From: Pratylenchus scribneri
Lineage: Eukaryota > Nematoda > Chromadorea > Rhabditida > Pratylenchidae
DNA: 64,000 nucleotides
Reading direction: 5' to 3'
Assembly: GCA_030063045.1 (NCBI GenBank)
Contig: JAQSEB010000005.1
Coordinates: 1,873,001-1,937,000, forward strand
The notes under the pieces are model-generated. The model was not told where the DNA came from, did no database searches, and worked only from the letters and a program-made list of their open reading frames with translations. Position numbers and translations under genes: made by a program. Of the stretch, positions 9,471 through 21,719 are shown piece after piece (position 1 is the first letter of the stretch; each line of letters opens with the position of its first letter).

Positions 9471-12393
9471 AGGTCTATTGATCGAAATCGCAGTTTGATT
9501 TTTCTTATTTTGAATTTTTAAAGGAATAAATTTTTCCACTGTAAATAAATGATTTATAAGTTACAATTTAATTTATTAAATTTTTAATAATAATTTTAAT
9601 TGAGACTGTATTTATTTCTTCCACTCTCCTATGGAACTGCATAAAATTTCATCAAATTTAAAATAATTAATAAATTAATTTTAAGAATTTTTTAAATTTT
9701 GAGGACTATTGGCATACTTGTTTTTATCTGATTTTGAGATTTTAAAGGAATATTATATTTTCCTCTTTAATAAAATAATTTAAAAAAATTTTGGCAATCC
9801 TAAAGAATTCGCATCCCAAATTTTTTTTATTATTTTTTGTATAAAAATTCGTTATATTTTCCTCTATAAATAAATAATTTATGGGTAATAAAATAAATTT
9901 TTATTTTTCATTGATGATAGAGAGTGTCATTTTTATTCAAATTCTTTCTCCAATTTAATTCTCCTGAGAAAATTACAATTTCTGCTCTTTGAATCATTTT
10001 ATAACTTAATTTTTGAGATAGATTAATTTTATTTTTAAAAATTTGTGAAGACGTCCTCCACTCAATTTTATGAAAATGAATTTTTAGTCGAAAATATTTT
10101 CCTCTAAAATAAATGATTTATGAGTTGCAAAATTTTAATTTTTTTAATGTTAATTATAATTAAGTCTGCCATTTTCATTTAATTCTTCCTTTTTCCAAAT
10201 AACATTTCATTTCAACTTTTGCAAATTTTGTTTGAAAAATCTAAAACAATCTTTTTTTATAATGAATGTATTTTTATTAAATTTTTTCCCATGTTGGTTT
10301 TTTATCTTTCTCCCCCATTAATTTGGCGATGAAGGATTGGCTTGGTTTTTATATGGAATATTTCAACTTTGCATATTTTTGTACATTTAGTTCACATTTT
10401 TTGAATAGCAGTAGCTTATAGGAAATATTTTAACACATAGTATATCTTTTCTCCTTTAAAAAATAATTTGGTTTTGGTGGTTGTAGGTGTAGATGTAGAA
10501 TGTAGAATGTAGATGGTGGCTTAATAATAACATATGATGGAGGCGAACATCGAAATTCCATTGTGAGACTTATCACAAGAAATTTTAACCTCTTTTTGAA
10601 TAATTTTATAAATTTTAGGAATTTATATTTTTTAAAAAATTTTTTGACCTCAAAAGTGTTGTTTTTTATAATGTGAGAAATATATTTTCTTCAGTAAATA
10701 AATTATTTATGGGTTGAAATTTTTTTATTTTGTTTATTTTAATTGTAATTGAGTTTGTCCGTTTTACTTAATCTTCATCTCACCACAGAAAATTCCAAAA
10801 AAAATTTTAAACCATCATTTTTATAATTATTTATTTTATTAAATTTTTGTCGATGTCGGTTTTGCAAATTTATCTGGGTATGAATTTTTAAAAGAATATA
10901 TTTTCTTTTGTAAATAAATATTTTATGCATTGTAAAATTTTTTATTTTATTGATAATTGCACTTGAGTTCCTTTCTAATTTAAAGATTTAAATCTTTGTT
11001 TTAAATATATTTGAATTAATATTAATAGTCTTAATTTTTTTAATTTTTGAGGAAATGGCTGGCATCAGTGCTTTTTTTCTTATGTTTAAAATTCACATCC
11101 CTTAATAAAAGATTTGATGGAAATATCGAAAAAAAATAAAAATTTTTCATTCTAAAAATTATTTAAAATTTCAAACAGAAATTGAATTTTTTGAGGAGAG
11201 AAGGAGGAATTTAATAAAAAATGACAGAATTTAATTAAAATTATTCATAAAAAAATAAAAAATATTTTGTAACTCATAAAAAAATTATTTAAGGAGGGAA
11301 ATATATTTCTTTAAAAATTCATATTCATTATAAAAAGTCTGTTTGATAAAATTCGAAGCTTAAATTTAATAAAAAAATCGTAAAATTCATAAAAAAAATT
11401 CAAGAGATTGAAATTTTATGTTAACAGATGAAGAATTAAGGAACTATAATTACAAATATCATTAAAAATATATTCATCAATTATTTTATTACCGAGGAAA
11501 ATATATTCCTTTAAAATTCAATATTTTCCTTTGTAAATTGAGTTATAAATATTTTTTTGGTATTTGTAATTGAGTCTTTTCTTTTTTCTCTCCACAGCAA
11601 ATTTCAAAGTTTCTAGTGCGGTTTATGCTTCAAGTCCCTTTATACCTCTAATGGCGTTTAATAGGAATATATCTTCCCCTGTAAAAATAATTTATGGGTA
11701 GAAATTTTTTATTTAAATTGCAATTGAATCTCTTCGTTTTTACTATATTCCTCTTATCACAGAAAAATTACAGAGAATCTTTTTAAAAATTGTAATTTTT
11801 ATAATGATTAAATTTAAAATTTTTTGTCGGCAAAGGAAAATTTTGACTTTTTATAATGAATGTTAATTTTTTTAAAGAAATATATTTTCCTCAATTTATG
11901 TTGAAATTTTTTTTATTTTAATTGAATATGTCTTTTTTTATTAAATTCTTCCTCAATCTTAGCACAGAAAAATTGACAATTTTGTTTGAAAAATTTAAAA
12001 CTATGATTTTTTATAATGAATTAATTTTAAATTTTTTGTCGATTTTTCATCTTTGTTACTTTATCTGGATATGAATTTTTAAAGGAATATATTTTCCTCA
12101 GTAAATAATTAATTTATGTGTTATAAATTTTTATTTTTTTTAATAAATTGTATTGTTATTAAATCTGTTATTTTTACTTAATTTTTATTCTTTCCTTAGA
12201 AAATTGTAACCATTTATTAAAGAAAAATTGCAAACTTTGTTCACTAATTTTTATAATGAATTAATTTTAGTAAATTTCTCTGACAATATCAATATCAGTT
12301 TTGTTATTTTATCACTCGGTGTGAATTTTTAAAATAATATATTTTTCTGAGTAAATAAATGATTTATGGGTTACAATCATTTATATTTTAATG
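9471..12393 (+). repeat. Tandem array, + orientation
   Basis: Box pairs lie near 9545, 9880, 10110, 10690, 10910, 11680, 12105 and 12355. Variable segments after the T-run include GTCTATTGATCGAAATCGCA (9473), ACGTCCTCCACTC (10051) and ATGGCTGGCATCAGTGC (11054). Positions 11150-11510 hold a short reversed stretch (AATTATTTAAGGAGGGAAAT). Positions 10310-10560 are less repeat-like and contain GTAGATGTAGAATGTAGAAT. The unit at 9460-9780 is closely matched by 53665-53990. Confidence 0.8.
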
Positions 12394-12592
12394 CAGGGTT
12401 CCCAATTCCCATTCGTCCTTATTTTATAAGAAAAGTCATTACAAATTGACCTCCCGTCCTTAGAAAAGTGAAAATGTCCTTACGTCCTTAAATGTCCTTA
12501 CAAATCCCGAACTGTCCTTATTACCCTTATATTGTCCCTATAAATGGAAATTTTGGCAAAAAATTTTCCCTATCGGGCCATTTTTGGCCCGA
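12394..12592 (+). mobile_element. hAT-like element, left end only, with GTCCTTA repeats
   Basis: It begins CAGGGTTCCCAATTCCC, the CAGGG start typical of hAT termini. It then carries about seven irregular copies of GTCCTTA or a close variant between 12405 and 12535. Positions 12553-12590 contain CTATCGGGCCATTTTTGGCC, the reverse complement of a motif in the 49215-50037 element. No matching right inverted end or target duplication was found, so the element is truncated or its end is too diverged to see. Confidence 0.5.
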
Positions 12593-12890
12593 TATATTTT
12601 ATAAATAAATTCTCATTTACTATTGTAATTTATTTTCATTTGGCTAAATCAAACTTTAAGATTGGCAAGTGAATGGGAAATTTTAGATAAATTTCTTCGA
12701 AGCAAACTTTCTAATATTGTGTCTTTATAAAAAGAATAAATTTTGATAATAATTAACTTATTCCTCATTTTCAACATCCATAAATGCATTTTGGGTTGTC
12801 GACTAGTATTTGCACGAAGTGTTTGAGCATAAAATTGAGAAAATAAGCAATACTAATTTAATTTTCCTCCTCCCCTCGGAAAATTACAAC
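12593..12890 (+). repeat. Module P, copy 1
   Basis: Landmarks are AATTCTCATTTACTATTG, TTGGCTAAATCAAACTTTAA, TCTAATATTGTGTC and AATGCATTTTGGGTTGTCGA, ending at the CCCTCGGAAAATT seam. Relatives lie at 33055-33300, 47395-47510 (partial) and 61255-61555. Indels between copies are not multiples of three, so it is not coding. Confidence 0.7.
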
Positions 12891-13119
12891 ATCCGTTTGC
12901 GAATTTCAATAAACAATTTTTTATGAATTAATTTTAATTTTTGCAATTTTTTGATGCTGATTCATCACCTTTCTTTATAATGAATGTGAATTTTTATTAT
13001 AATATATTTTGCTGTGTAAATAAATGATTTATGAGTTGTAAAAATTTTTATTTTTTAATATTAATTGTAATTATGTCCGTCCTTTCAAATTTAATTCTTC
13101 CCCTCTACTCATAAAAATT
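12891..13119 (+). repeat. Tandem array unit, + orientation
   Basis: One complete unit from the seam to the pyrimidine tract. Its box pair is at about 13000-13035 and its variable segment (GATGCTGATTCATCACC) at about 12950. Confidence 0.8.
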
Positions 13120-13665
13120 GCACTTTTTTGCTAAAAATCACCTATTTCGTGGTTATCTATGAAACTTGTTTTTATCAAATCACAAAAAACATACCGATTT
13201 TTATCCATTTTTTCAATTTTTGAGAGAAATTTTCATTGAAAAAAGCATAATTTTTTCCGAGATCTATTTAGGCCAAATTTCAGAAAAAAAAGAAATAAAT
13301 TAGTAAATATTTTATGATATTTGCAATGCAAAAAATAAAAATGAGGGACCTAATAGGAAAATCCCATTTTCAGTCAAGCCTGTCTTTTTAGTCTTGAATC
13401 GATTTTTGCCACCTTCTTTTTTCCTCATTATTTTCAATTCTTTTTATTTTGCATAAAATAATTTTGATTTCTATTTTTTTAGTTTTAAGAGATTGCTTAA
13501 ATTTGAATTTTAGTATCTGTAGCCATTATTTTGGCCATAGCCCAATAAGGAAGTAACCAATTTTCGAATACAATATGCCATTCAATCAAAAGTCTAGCCT
13601 TCCTATGTTTTTTGATTTACAAATTTAAACTAGAATTAATTCGGACAAAATTTTAGTAGAATATA
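13120..13665 (+). repeat. Modules E and C2
   Basis: Module E (GAGAGAAATTTTCATTG, GATATTTGCAATGCAAAAAA) is followed by module C2 (GCTTAAATTTGAATTTTAG, GGCCATAGCCCAATAAGG, TTCGGACAAAATTTT). The pair matches 6481-7045 (reversed) and 56200-56700. Confidence 0.75.
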
Positions 13666-14829
13666 TTTTCCTCTGTAAATAAATGATTTATGAATTGTAA
13701 AAATTTTTATTTTTTATATTTATTATAATTGTGATAATTCTTTTTTTTCAAATTTAATTCTTCCTCTTCTCACAAAAAATGCACTTTTTTCTAAAAATTA
13801 CCTATTATAATTTTTATTTTTTAATAATGATTCTGTGTCCTTAATTTAATTCTTTCTCAAATTTAATTCTCCCCGGAAAATTACAATCTTTGTTTAAATA
13901 ATTTTACTAAAATAATTTTTAAGATGAAATTTTTTAAAATTTTTTTTTCAGGTATACCTCCGATCAATGATTCTTTTTATGATGAATGTGAATTAGGGGA
14001 ATATATTTTCTCGGGAATAAAATATTTATAAGTATAATATTTTTTTAATGTCAGTTGTATTTAAATCAGTCCTTCTTTTAAATTTAATACTTCCCTCACT
14101 TCACATAAATTTCAACTTTTGTTAAGTGTAAAATAATCGATGGAAACTTTTATTTTGTATTTATTTTCTTTAAATCATTCCTCTAGCTTCCCAGAAAATT
14201 GAAATTTAAATTATTATAAATTAATTTAAATTTTTTAAAAATTTTTTGTTGTGACTTGGTCCGGTTTTTATCTGGATAGAAATTTTAAAAGAATATATCT
14301 TCCTCTGTAAATAAATGATTTATGAGTTGTAATAGAATCGGTCATTTTTATTTAATTCAGAAAATTTCAACCTTTGTTTAAAAATTTAAATATTTGATGA
14401 ATTAATTTTAAGAATTTTTATTCTTTATTTAATTTTTGAGTATGACACAAAGAAATTGAATTTTGAAATGTGAATTTTTAAAGGAATAATATATTTTAAT
14501 CTTTAATAAAATAATTTATGAGTTATATTTTTAAAAATTTTTGAATTAATTTTAAGAATATTTTTTTATTTTTTGTTATTTTTTTAAGTCCATACATTAG
14601 ATCAAATTTGAATTTTTAAAGAAATATATATTCCTCTGTAAATAAATGATTTATTGTAAAATATGATTAATTTTAATTGAATCCCCTTTTTATTTTAGCA
14701 GCCCTGATTTAAAAAAAAGGATAGAATTTTTATTTTTTTTTTATAATTGAATGTGTCTTTTTAATTTAAAAATTAATTACCAATTCATCTTTTCTAGATC
14801 TAATTAATAATCATATCATTTTAATCAGT
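13666..14829 (+). repeat. Tandem array, + orientation
   Basis: Box pairs lie near 13670, 14010, 14305, 14490 and 14635. The variable segment at about 13951-13970 reads GTATACCTCCGATCAATG. No gene is seen. Confidence 0.8.
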
Positions 14830-15000
14830 CGAATTTCCCTCTACTTTCTGCCGATATTCATTTCTGATTTCATGGGCTTGAGTATGGAGTAAATTTTAAG
14901 CAAAAAAATTCAAATAATTTTAAAATAATAATTCAGGCACGCGCTCTCAAGGCTGGCCTTTTTTTTCAATTTGGCATTTATGGTAATTTATAAAATATTT
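14830..15000 (+). repeat. Module Q, copy 2
   Basis: Contains CATGGGCTTGAGTATGG, CAGGCACGCGCTCTCAAGG and CAATTTGGCATTTATGG in the same order as the reversed copy at 4335-4525. It is followed to 15100 by A/T-only sequence without boxes. Confidence 0.65.
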
Positions 15001-15101
15001 TAAAAATAATTATTAATTTAAAAATATTTATAAAATTATAATTAAATTAATTTTTTTATTTTTTAAATTTAATATTATTTAAAATTTTAATAAAAAATTA
15101 A

Positions 15102-15377
15102 AATTTTTGGTCTTGTTTACGTGTTTCTGGACCTAGGGCTTATTTTGGACCGTATTTGGCGGGAGTCATTACCCGGGTCAAAAGATTTGAAAAGCCGATG
15201 GACTCCATGAATTGGTTTTGTTATAATATTTTAGGAATAATTAAATCAGACATAAATATTCAAAATATTAATTTATGTATTTACCATAATTTTGTGCAAA
15301 TAAAATTCAATATAATCCCAAATATTCAAAATTTAAAAACAAATTGGTTCTATTTAATTAGCTATAAAGAATTTTGA
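15102..15377 (+). pseudogene. Open frame over a G+C island, possible exon relic
   Basis: A 91-codon stop-free + frame with balanced composition in its first 40 codons (residues such as SGPRAYFGPYLAGVITR and FEKPMDSMNWFCYN), then an A/T-rich tail. The first ATG in frame is near 15199. Over 15140-15220 the - strand is also open for 26 codons and reads FMESIGFSNLLTRVMTPAKY. That resembles the PF-x-x-VE-x-x-GF-x-x-LL-x-x-L-x-P-x-Y pattern of BED/hAT transposases. Since hAT-like elements are present, a - strand transposase relic is a real alternative. Neither reading is proven. Confidence 0.3.
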
Positions 15378-15449
15378 AATTTTCTGACAAAAATTGTTTA
15401 AGAAGGTTTTATCAGAAATAGTATTTGGAAAACTTTACCCAATTCGATA

Positions 15450-15662
15450 AAATTGGTCAACATGCATTGAATGGTTGGAACTTTTGTATTATTTTTATCT
15501 AAACGCAGATGTTTTAAAAAATATGGGTTTTATGGGTGATTAGGATTAGGGTTATTACGGATGTGTGAAATGATAACCTATCTCCTAAGAAAAGCCAAAC
15601 CATATACTTGATGAATGATGACTCATGGAGTACAGTTTCCGGATAGACTCAAAAAATCTGCA
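15450..15662 (+). repeat. Dispersed module N, copy 1
   Basis: Landmarks are CATGCATTGAATGGTTGG, TCTAAACGCAGATGTTTTA, TAGGATTAGGGTTA, GAAATGATAACCTATCTCC and TCATGGAGTACAGTTTCC. A closer-spaced copy runs 44196-44403, and the right end alone occurs at 40676-40735. No inverted ends were found. Confidence 0.7.
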
Positions 15663-16782
15663 CATTCCCCTATTCAAATATTTTCCTCATCCAATAAAAA
15701 ATTGCAATTTTATTTCAAAATAATTGATAAATTAATTCCAAGAATTTTTTTATATTTGAGGTCTATTGAAGAAATTAGGGCCATATTTTTTTCTGATTCT
15801 ATATTTTTATAAAGGAGTATATTCCCCGCAGTAAATAAATAATTTATGGGTTATAAAATTTTTCATTTTTTCATGATAATTGTAATTTTAATTCTGTTCT
15901 TTTTTTATTTAATTCTTCCAACAAATTAAAAAAGGGAATATGCCATTTGGAAGCTTTATCGTCTAAATAGCCATCTTAATAATTTTTGAATTTCAAATTT
16001 TAAGGATTTACCTAAGGCAAATTTTCTAATATTTATCCTTTCCTTATATCATAAGAAATTTTCCTCGAAAAATGCTAAAATAATTTCAAACATTATTTTA
16101 CATTGGCTATACTTAGGTCAAATCATTTAAACGACGCATATTCCAGTGAACTATCCTATTTGGGTATTGGTTTGGTGTACTGGGACAAGCCGATAGACAA
16201 ATATTTTATTTTTCCCCCTCTACTTAGAAAATTGCAAATTCCTTTTGATATTTTTTTTAAATAATTTGTTATAATGAATGAATGTTAAATTTTTAATTTT
16301 TATTTTTTTTGTATACATTGACATAGCCTTTTTATAATGAGCTTGAATTTTTAATGAAATATATTTTCTTTGTAAATAAATAATTTATGGGTTGAATTTT
16401 TAATTTTTTTAATGATAATTTTAATTGAGTTTCTCTTTTTTTATAATTATAATTTTAATTGAGTCTGTTCCTTTTTTTTATTTAATTTTTCTACTCTTCA
16501 CAGAAAATTTCTTGTTTAAAATATGTTAGAATTAATTTTAGGTTTAAATTTTTCGACAAAATTGTGCTTCAGTACTTTTTATCTAGATGTGAATTTAAAC
16601 GAATATATTTATCCATTAAATAAATAATTTATGAATTGAAATTTTTATTTTAATAATAGATTTCGACAATTTTTTATTGCTTAATTGGCAATCGTAAAGA
16701 ATCCGCATCCCAAATTTTTTTTTCGTTTAATTTTTCAAAAATTGATTTTATGGGGATTTTCGGTGGCGTAGAACACGAATCT
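15663..16782 (+). repeat. Tandem array with modules C2-like and B fragments
   Basis: The unit at 15800-15900 has the D-type box variant (GGAGTATATTCCCCGCAG). Positions 15930-16050 match module C2 (ATATGCCATTTGGAAGC). Positions 16110-16215 match the right part of module B (TTGGTTTGGTGTACTGGGAC). Ordinary units follow near 16365 and 16610. Confidence 0.75.
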
Positions 16783-17214
16783 GACATTCATTTTGTTATA
16801 TCTTACCATCTTGGTAAGAAAATGCCAACTTTTACCAATGAAATGCAAAGGGGGGACCAAGGGCATGTTTGACAAAAAATTTTTACATAGCCAAATAATA
16901 GCTCAATCAACGCAGCTCGATGAGCTGAGTCCAATGGTACCATTTTTATAAGGTAATATGGAGTTATTGACAAGTTATGATGAAAAGAAATATTTGTCTT
17001 GGTTAGGTATTTAGACCTCTAACTTGAACGAAACGTAATATTATGAAATAAAAATGGTACCATTGGACTCAGCTCATCGAGCTGTGTTGATTGAGCTATT
17101 ATTTGGCTATGTATAAATTTTTGTCAAATATGCCCTTGGTCCCCCCTTTGCATTTCATTGGTAAAAGTTGGCATTTTCTTACCAAGATGGTAAGATATAA
17201 CAAAATGAATGTCA
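16783..17214. mobile_element. Large foldback element with 167-bp inverted arms
   Basis: The left arm 16783-16949 and right arm 17049-17214 are near-perfect inverted complements. They run from TGACATTCATTTTGTTATA at the outside through CCAAGGGCATGTTTGAC and CAATCAACGCAGCTCGATG to ATGGTACCATTTTTAT at the inside. A 99-bp loop separates them. The arms differ at only a few positions, so the element is young compared with the array. No transposase frame is present. The flanks give no clear target duplication, so the superfamily is open. Confidence 0.9.
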
Positions 17215-17375
17215 AATTTGAATTCCCCTACCCAGATAATGTGAATTTTTAATGGAGTACATATATTCCCCTTAGTAAATAAATAATTTATGGTTTATAA
17301 AATTTTCATTTTTTAATGATAATTGTAATTTTAATTCTTTTTTTCTCTTTTTTTAATTTTTCCACTTTACTTAAA
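17215..17375 (+). repeat. Tandem array unit, + orientation
   Basis: D-type box variant (GTACATATATTCCCC, AATAAATAATTTATGG) at 17255-17300. Confidence 0.8.
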
Positions 17376-17815
17376 TCATTTTTTTTGCAGCATAAAATAT
17401 ATTCTTCTAAAATTCACATTCATTATAAAAAACATTGTTTTATAGAGTCATCGAGCTCAATATAATATAAAAAATTTAAAATAAAATTCTTAAAATTAAG
17501 TCAATTATTTTAATTTTGAAAACAAAAGTTGGAATGTTATTTTGTAAAAGGAAGAATTATAAAAAAAAGAGCCGACTTAACTAAATTATAATTATCATTA
17601 AAAATATTTGTAACACATAAATCATTTATTTATAGAGGAAAATATATTCCTTAAAAATTAACACTCACTCTAAAAAGCCCGCGATGTTGATCAATTCAAA
17701 AAATTAAAAAAAAATTAAAAATTTAATATTAATTAATTATAATAAATTACTTTTAAGAATATCAAACGGAGGTTCCAATTTTCTGAGGATAGAGAAAGAA
17801 AATATATTTCGAATG
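17376..17815 (-). repeat. Tandem array, - orientation
   Basis: Reversed boxes lie near 17395 and 17610-17650 (CATAAATCATTTATTTATAG). The junction with the + unit near 17375 is abrupt. The block is closely matched by 63120-63540, also reversed. Confidence 0.8.
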
Positions 17816-18005
17816 TATTGTCCACCAAACCATATATCCTATCCAATAGGATAGTGCACTGGAATATGTGTCGTTTGTTATTGATTTGGCTTAAGTTTAA
17901 TCAATTTTAAATAAGTTTATGATGGTTTAGACGGTTTAATACCATATCCTGCTGCCTGCCGTCATGCTACCTAATTTTGCGTTTTATTTACTTAGCTAAA
18001 CGCAA
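17816..18005 (-). repeat. Module B copy, reversed
   Basis: Read on -: CAGGCAGCAGGATATGG, AACCGTCTAAACCATC, ACACATATTCCAGTGCAC, then CTATTGGATAGGATATATGG. It is a nearly full internal B module. Confidence 0.7.
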
Positions 18006-18220
18006 CAATTTACGACATTTATCTAATGCACACCTACGGTCTATATGAATGTAATATTTTAGAGGAATATTTTTTCCTCTGTAAATAAAATGATTAATAA
18101 GTTGTAAATTTTTTCAATGTTATTATAACTGAATTTCCTTTACTTAATTCTAGCCTTCTCCTCAGAAAATTTTAATCTTTTTTTTTAAATTTTTATAATG
18201 AATTAATTTTAATTTTTATT
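18006..18220 (+). repeat. Tandem array unit, + orientation
   Basis: Boxes at 18060-18105, seam at 18160. Confidence 0.75.
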
Positions 18221-18290
18221 CAGGGGTGCGCACGGGCCGGCCCGATCCGGGCCTAAGCCCGGCCCGGCCCGGCCCGGGATTTAAAGCATC
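18221..18290 (+). mobile_element. hAT-like left terminus with GGCCC repeats
   Basis: Starts CAGGGGTGCGCACGGGCC and continues as overlapping GGCCCGG units to about 18275. This is the most G+C-rich short tract of the window. The CAGGGGTGCGC start is typical of hAT termini. No right end was found: module B sequence follows immediately, so this is a solo end or a deletion derivative. Confidence 0.5.
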
Positions 18291-18415
18291 TTAGGGTTTT
18301 GGGTCAATTTAAAATTGTTTAAACCTAATCAAAATCCATTATCAAATGAGAAACGACGTATCTTCCAGTGCATTGATATATGGTTTTTTGGACTAGGACA
18401 ATCCGTTGGAAATAT
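18291..18415 (+). repeat. Module B fragment
   Basis: Carries TTTTGGGTCAATTTAAA, AACGACGTATCTTCCAGTG and GGACTAGGACAATCCG. This is the right half of module B. Confidence 0.65.
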
Positions 18416-20149
18416 ATTTTCTCTCCTTAAAGAATCTACCACAGTTTGAATTTTTAAAAATAATCTTTTATAATTAATTAATTTTATTTTTAATTTTTTT
18501 AAATTTTTTTGACCTCGTCTACAGAGCCTTTTTATAATGTGTGTGATTTTTTAAAAGTGTATATTTTCCCACAGTAAATAAATAATTTATGAGGTATAAT
18601 TTTTTTTAATAACTATTTTAATCCAGTTTGCCCTTTCTTATTTAATTCTTCCTATAGAAAATTTCAGCTTTTGTTTTAAAAATATTGATCATTTTTAGAA
18701 TTTTTATTTTTTTTATTTTTTTGGCAATGCGAAACATTAATTTTAATGAATCTTCAAAATAATATATTTCCTCTGTAAATAAATAATTTATTCGTAATAA
18801 TTTTTTTTCAATGATGATCGAATGTTATTTTTATTTAATTCCTCTTCAATTTAATTATTCTAAATTTTAAAGTAATTGAATTTTAGGTATATTTATTTTT
18901 TAATAAATTTTTTAGATCGATCTTGACATTGTTGCTGGACTTTTTTCGGAATGTGAATTTTTTAAAGAATATATTTTCCTCTGTAAATAAATGATTTATG
19001 CGTTAGAAATTTTTATTCTTTTTATTTTATTTGAAGAGGAATTATTTCTTTTTATTTGATTCTTCTTCATATATCTCCACAAAAATTTAACTCCTATTTG
19101 AAACATTTTAATTAAAATTATTTTTTATATTGAATTATTTTTACGATTTTTAATTTTTTTTACATATTTTTTGATGTCGTTTGTAAACAAACATTTTTTT
19201 TAAAATTTTAAATTTTTAAAGGAATATATTTTTCTTTGTAATAAAAATAATTTATAAGTTGTATATTTTTTATTTTTTTTTAAAATTTTTTTGAGTTTTT
19301 AATTTTAAATAAATATATTTCCCTCTTTATTTAAAAATTTTTTGAGGTCGTTGCACTTGGATGTTAAGATGTCTTTTATCTGACTGAATGTGATATATTA
19401 AAGAAATATATTTTTCACTAAAAATTAATGATTTATTGGTTATAAAATTTTTATTAATAAAATTTAATTGAATCTGTTTTATTTAAATATAATTTTTATT
19501 ATTAATTATTTGTAATTTTTTAAAAAATTTTTTGAAGTCGAATTTCGCTATACATAGCTTTTTTTATTTTGAATTTTTAAAGAAATAATATATTTTCCTC
19601 TATAATAAAATAATTTATGAGTTACAAAATTTTTTTAAAGATATTTATAAGACTATCCTTTTTTATATAATGTAATTATCTATTCCCAATTTTTAAATTT
19701 TCCTCTTTATTTTTTTCATTATATAATTTTAGATAATGATACTACCTTCTTCATCGACAGGATTTCCTTAATTTTTAATAAACCATATAATGAAAAATAT
19801 TTAAAAAACCAATAAGATTTATTTCTTTTCATCATTTTCTTTTAGTTAGAATATCCTGTGTATTAGAAGTAGAAGCAAAAAGTGAAAAAAATTTTATGAT
19901 ATTAATTATTTTTAAATTTCTCATCCAAGCTTCCGGACATTCCAAATTTTAAAAAATAATTTTTTAACAAATTATTTTTAATTTTTTAAAATTTTTTTTA
20001 GTTAATATCTCTCCTTTTTATTATGAATGTGGATTTTTAGTGTAATATATTTTCTTCTGTAAATAAATGATTTGTGAGTTGTAAAAATTTTTATTTTTTA
20101 AATTTTAAATTTAGACAATCCTTTTTTCGAATTTAATTCTTACTTTTCT
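18416..20149 (+). repeat. Tandem array, + orientation
   Basis: Box pairs lie near 18560, 18770, 18975, 19215, 19420, 19600 and 20055. The variable segment at 18505 reads GACCTCGTCTACAGAGCC. The region 19680-19990 is degenerate A/T sequence. No gene is seen. Confidence 0.8.
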
Positions 20150-20474
20150 AAGAAAAAAATTGCATTTTTGCAAAAAATAACCTATTTCGAGGTTCTCTAT
20201 GGCTTTCTCAAATTTCACAAAAATTTATCAATTTTTTCAATTTTTGAGGGAAAATTTCATTGTAAAAATGCAATAGAAAGGTAAAAAATGATTTTTAATT
20301 TTTTCCCGAAATTTATTTGACCAAAATTTATAAAAACCTAATTATGCAACCATTTTGAGATGCAATATAAAAAAATGAGGACCCTAATAATTTGTCCAAG
20401 ATTAGAGGAAAAGGAAATGCAATTTTTTAATCAAATCAATTAAAATTCAATCCCCATTATCACTCTATTAAAAT
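20150..20474 (+). repeat. Module E, copy joined to module F
   Basis: Reads AACCTATTTCGAGGTTCTC, TTTCATTGTAAAAATGCAAT, TAATTTGTCCAAGATTAGAG. The E-F junction (CTCTATTAAAATGAAATTAA) is the same kind seen at 9.0 and 35.3 kb. Confidence 0.75.
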
Positions 20475-20828
20475 GAAATTAACATTTTGCATTTTATAAT
20501 ATTTATTTGATAAAATACAAGTCAATAAACATAAAATTATAATAAGGAATTTTAACAATTTCCAAAATGTGAAAAAAAGTCGATACATTATTGATTGATG
20601 ATGACAATTAAACATTCATATGTGTATAAAATTTGGAAGGAGAACAATTTTTGTGTGAATTGTGTATGGGAAAAAAATAATTGATAACACAATAAAAATA
20701 AATAGTCAAAAAATTGAAAAAAATAAATAATCAAAAAAAAAAAACAAATTATCGCAGTGAGAAAAAATCTTCCAAATTTTGTCCAAATTTCATTTTTGTC
20801 ATCAAAACTCAAAAAAAAAATCACCAAT
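20475..20828 (+). repeat. Module F, copy 2
   Basis: Matches 9003-9344 over its whole length, with a longer A-run near 20735. After the terminal AATG the frame reads MSASHRQPLPPLF and stops soon after. A - strand frame across the module partly resembles the - frame of copy 1 (shared run KLFSFQI), as expected from DNA similarity. It does not establish a gene. Confidence 0.6.
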
Positions 20829-21719
20829 GTCTGCCTCCCATAGACAACCCCTTCCTCCTCTTTTTTTGTTTTTCAGATTTTAAATTAAAATTAATTCGGA
20901 CAACAAAATTTCTAAGCATTTTCCCTTACCCTACATATGTTTGAAAAATTTTTTAACTTATTTTTATAATAAATTAATTTTAATATTTTTAAAATTTTTG
21001 TAGGGGGAGACGGTTTTTTTTTATCTGAATGAGAATTTCTAGAGGTATATATTTTCCTTTACAAATAAATGTTTTCTGAGTTCTAAAATAATTTTTTATG
21101 ATAATTGTAATTGACGCTATTTTATTTAATTCTTTATCCAATTTAATTCTTTCGCTCCCCTAGGAAAATTGCAATCTCTTCTTGAAAAATTTTTATAGAA
21201 ATTTTTTAAATTGTAATTAAGTCTGTTATATTTACTTAATTTCATCTTTCCTCGGAAAATTGAAAAAATATTTTTTTATTATGGATTAATTTAATATTTT
21301 TTAAAATTTTTTTGTGACGATCTGACTTGGCTTTTTATAACGAATGTAAATTTCTAAAGGAATATATTTTCCTCTATAAATAAATAATTTATGGGTAATA
21401 AAATAAATTTCTATTTTTCATTGATGAAAGAAGAGAGTGTTCTTTATATTCAATTCTTTCTCCAATTTAATTCCCCTTGAAAATTAAAAATTTCTGTTTG
21501 AATCGTTTTATAACATAATTTTTGTGATGAATAAATTTTATTTTTTAAAAATTTTAGAACTCTTCCAACAATGCTTTTTATAAAATGTAAATTTTTAAAG
21601 TACAATATTTTCCTCTGTAAATAAATTATTTATGGGTTACAAATGTTTTAAATGATAATTATAAAAGTGCCTTTTCTTTTAATTTTTCCTTTTTTCATAA
21701 TAACATTTCAACCTTTATT
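20829..21719 (+). repeat. Tandem array, + orientation
   Basis: Box pairs lie near 21050, 21360 and 21600. Positions 20880-20945 carry the C2-type tail AATTCGGACAACAAAATTT. Confidence 0.75.

Noticed and set aside
16783..17214. miRNA precursor
   Set aside because: The arms are about 167 bp and near-perfect, typical of a foldback element rather than a miRNA hairpin.
20588..20827. 79-codon - frame shared in part with 9123-9320
   Set aside because: The similarity follows from the conserved DNA of module F; the third copy is not open in the same frame and residues are mostly Phe, Ile and Leu.
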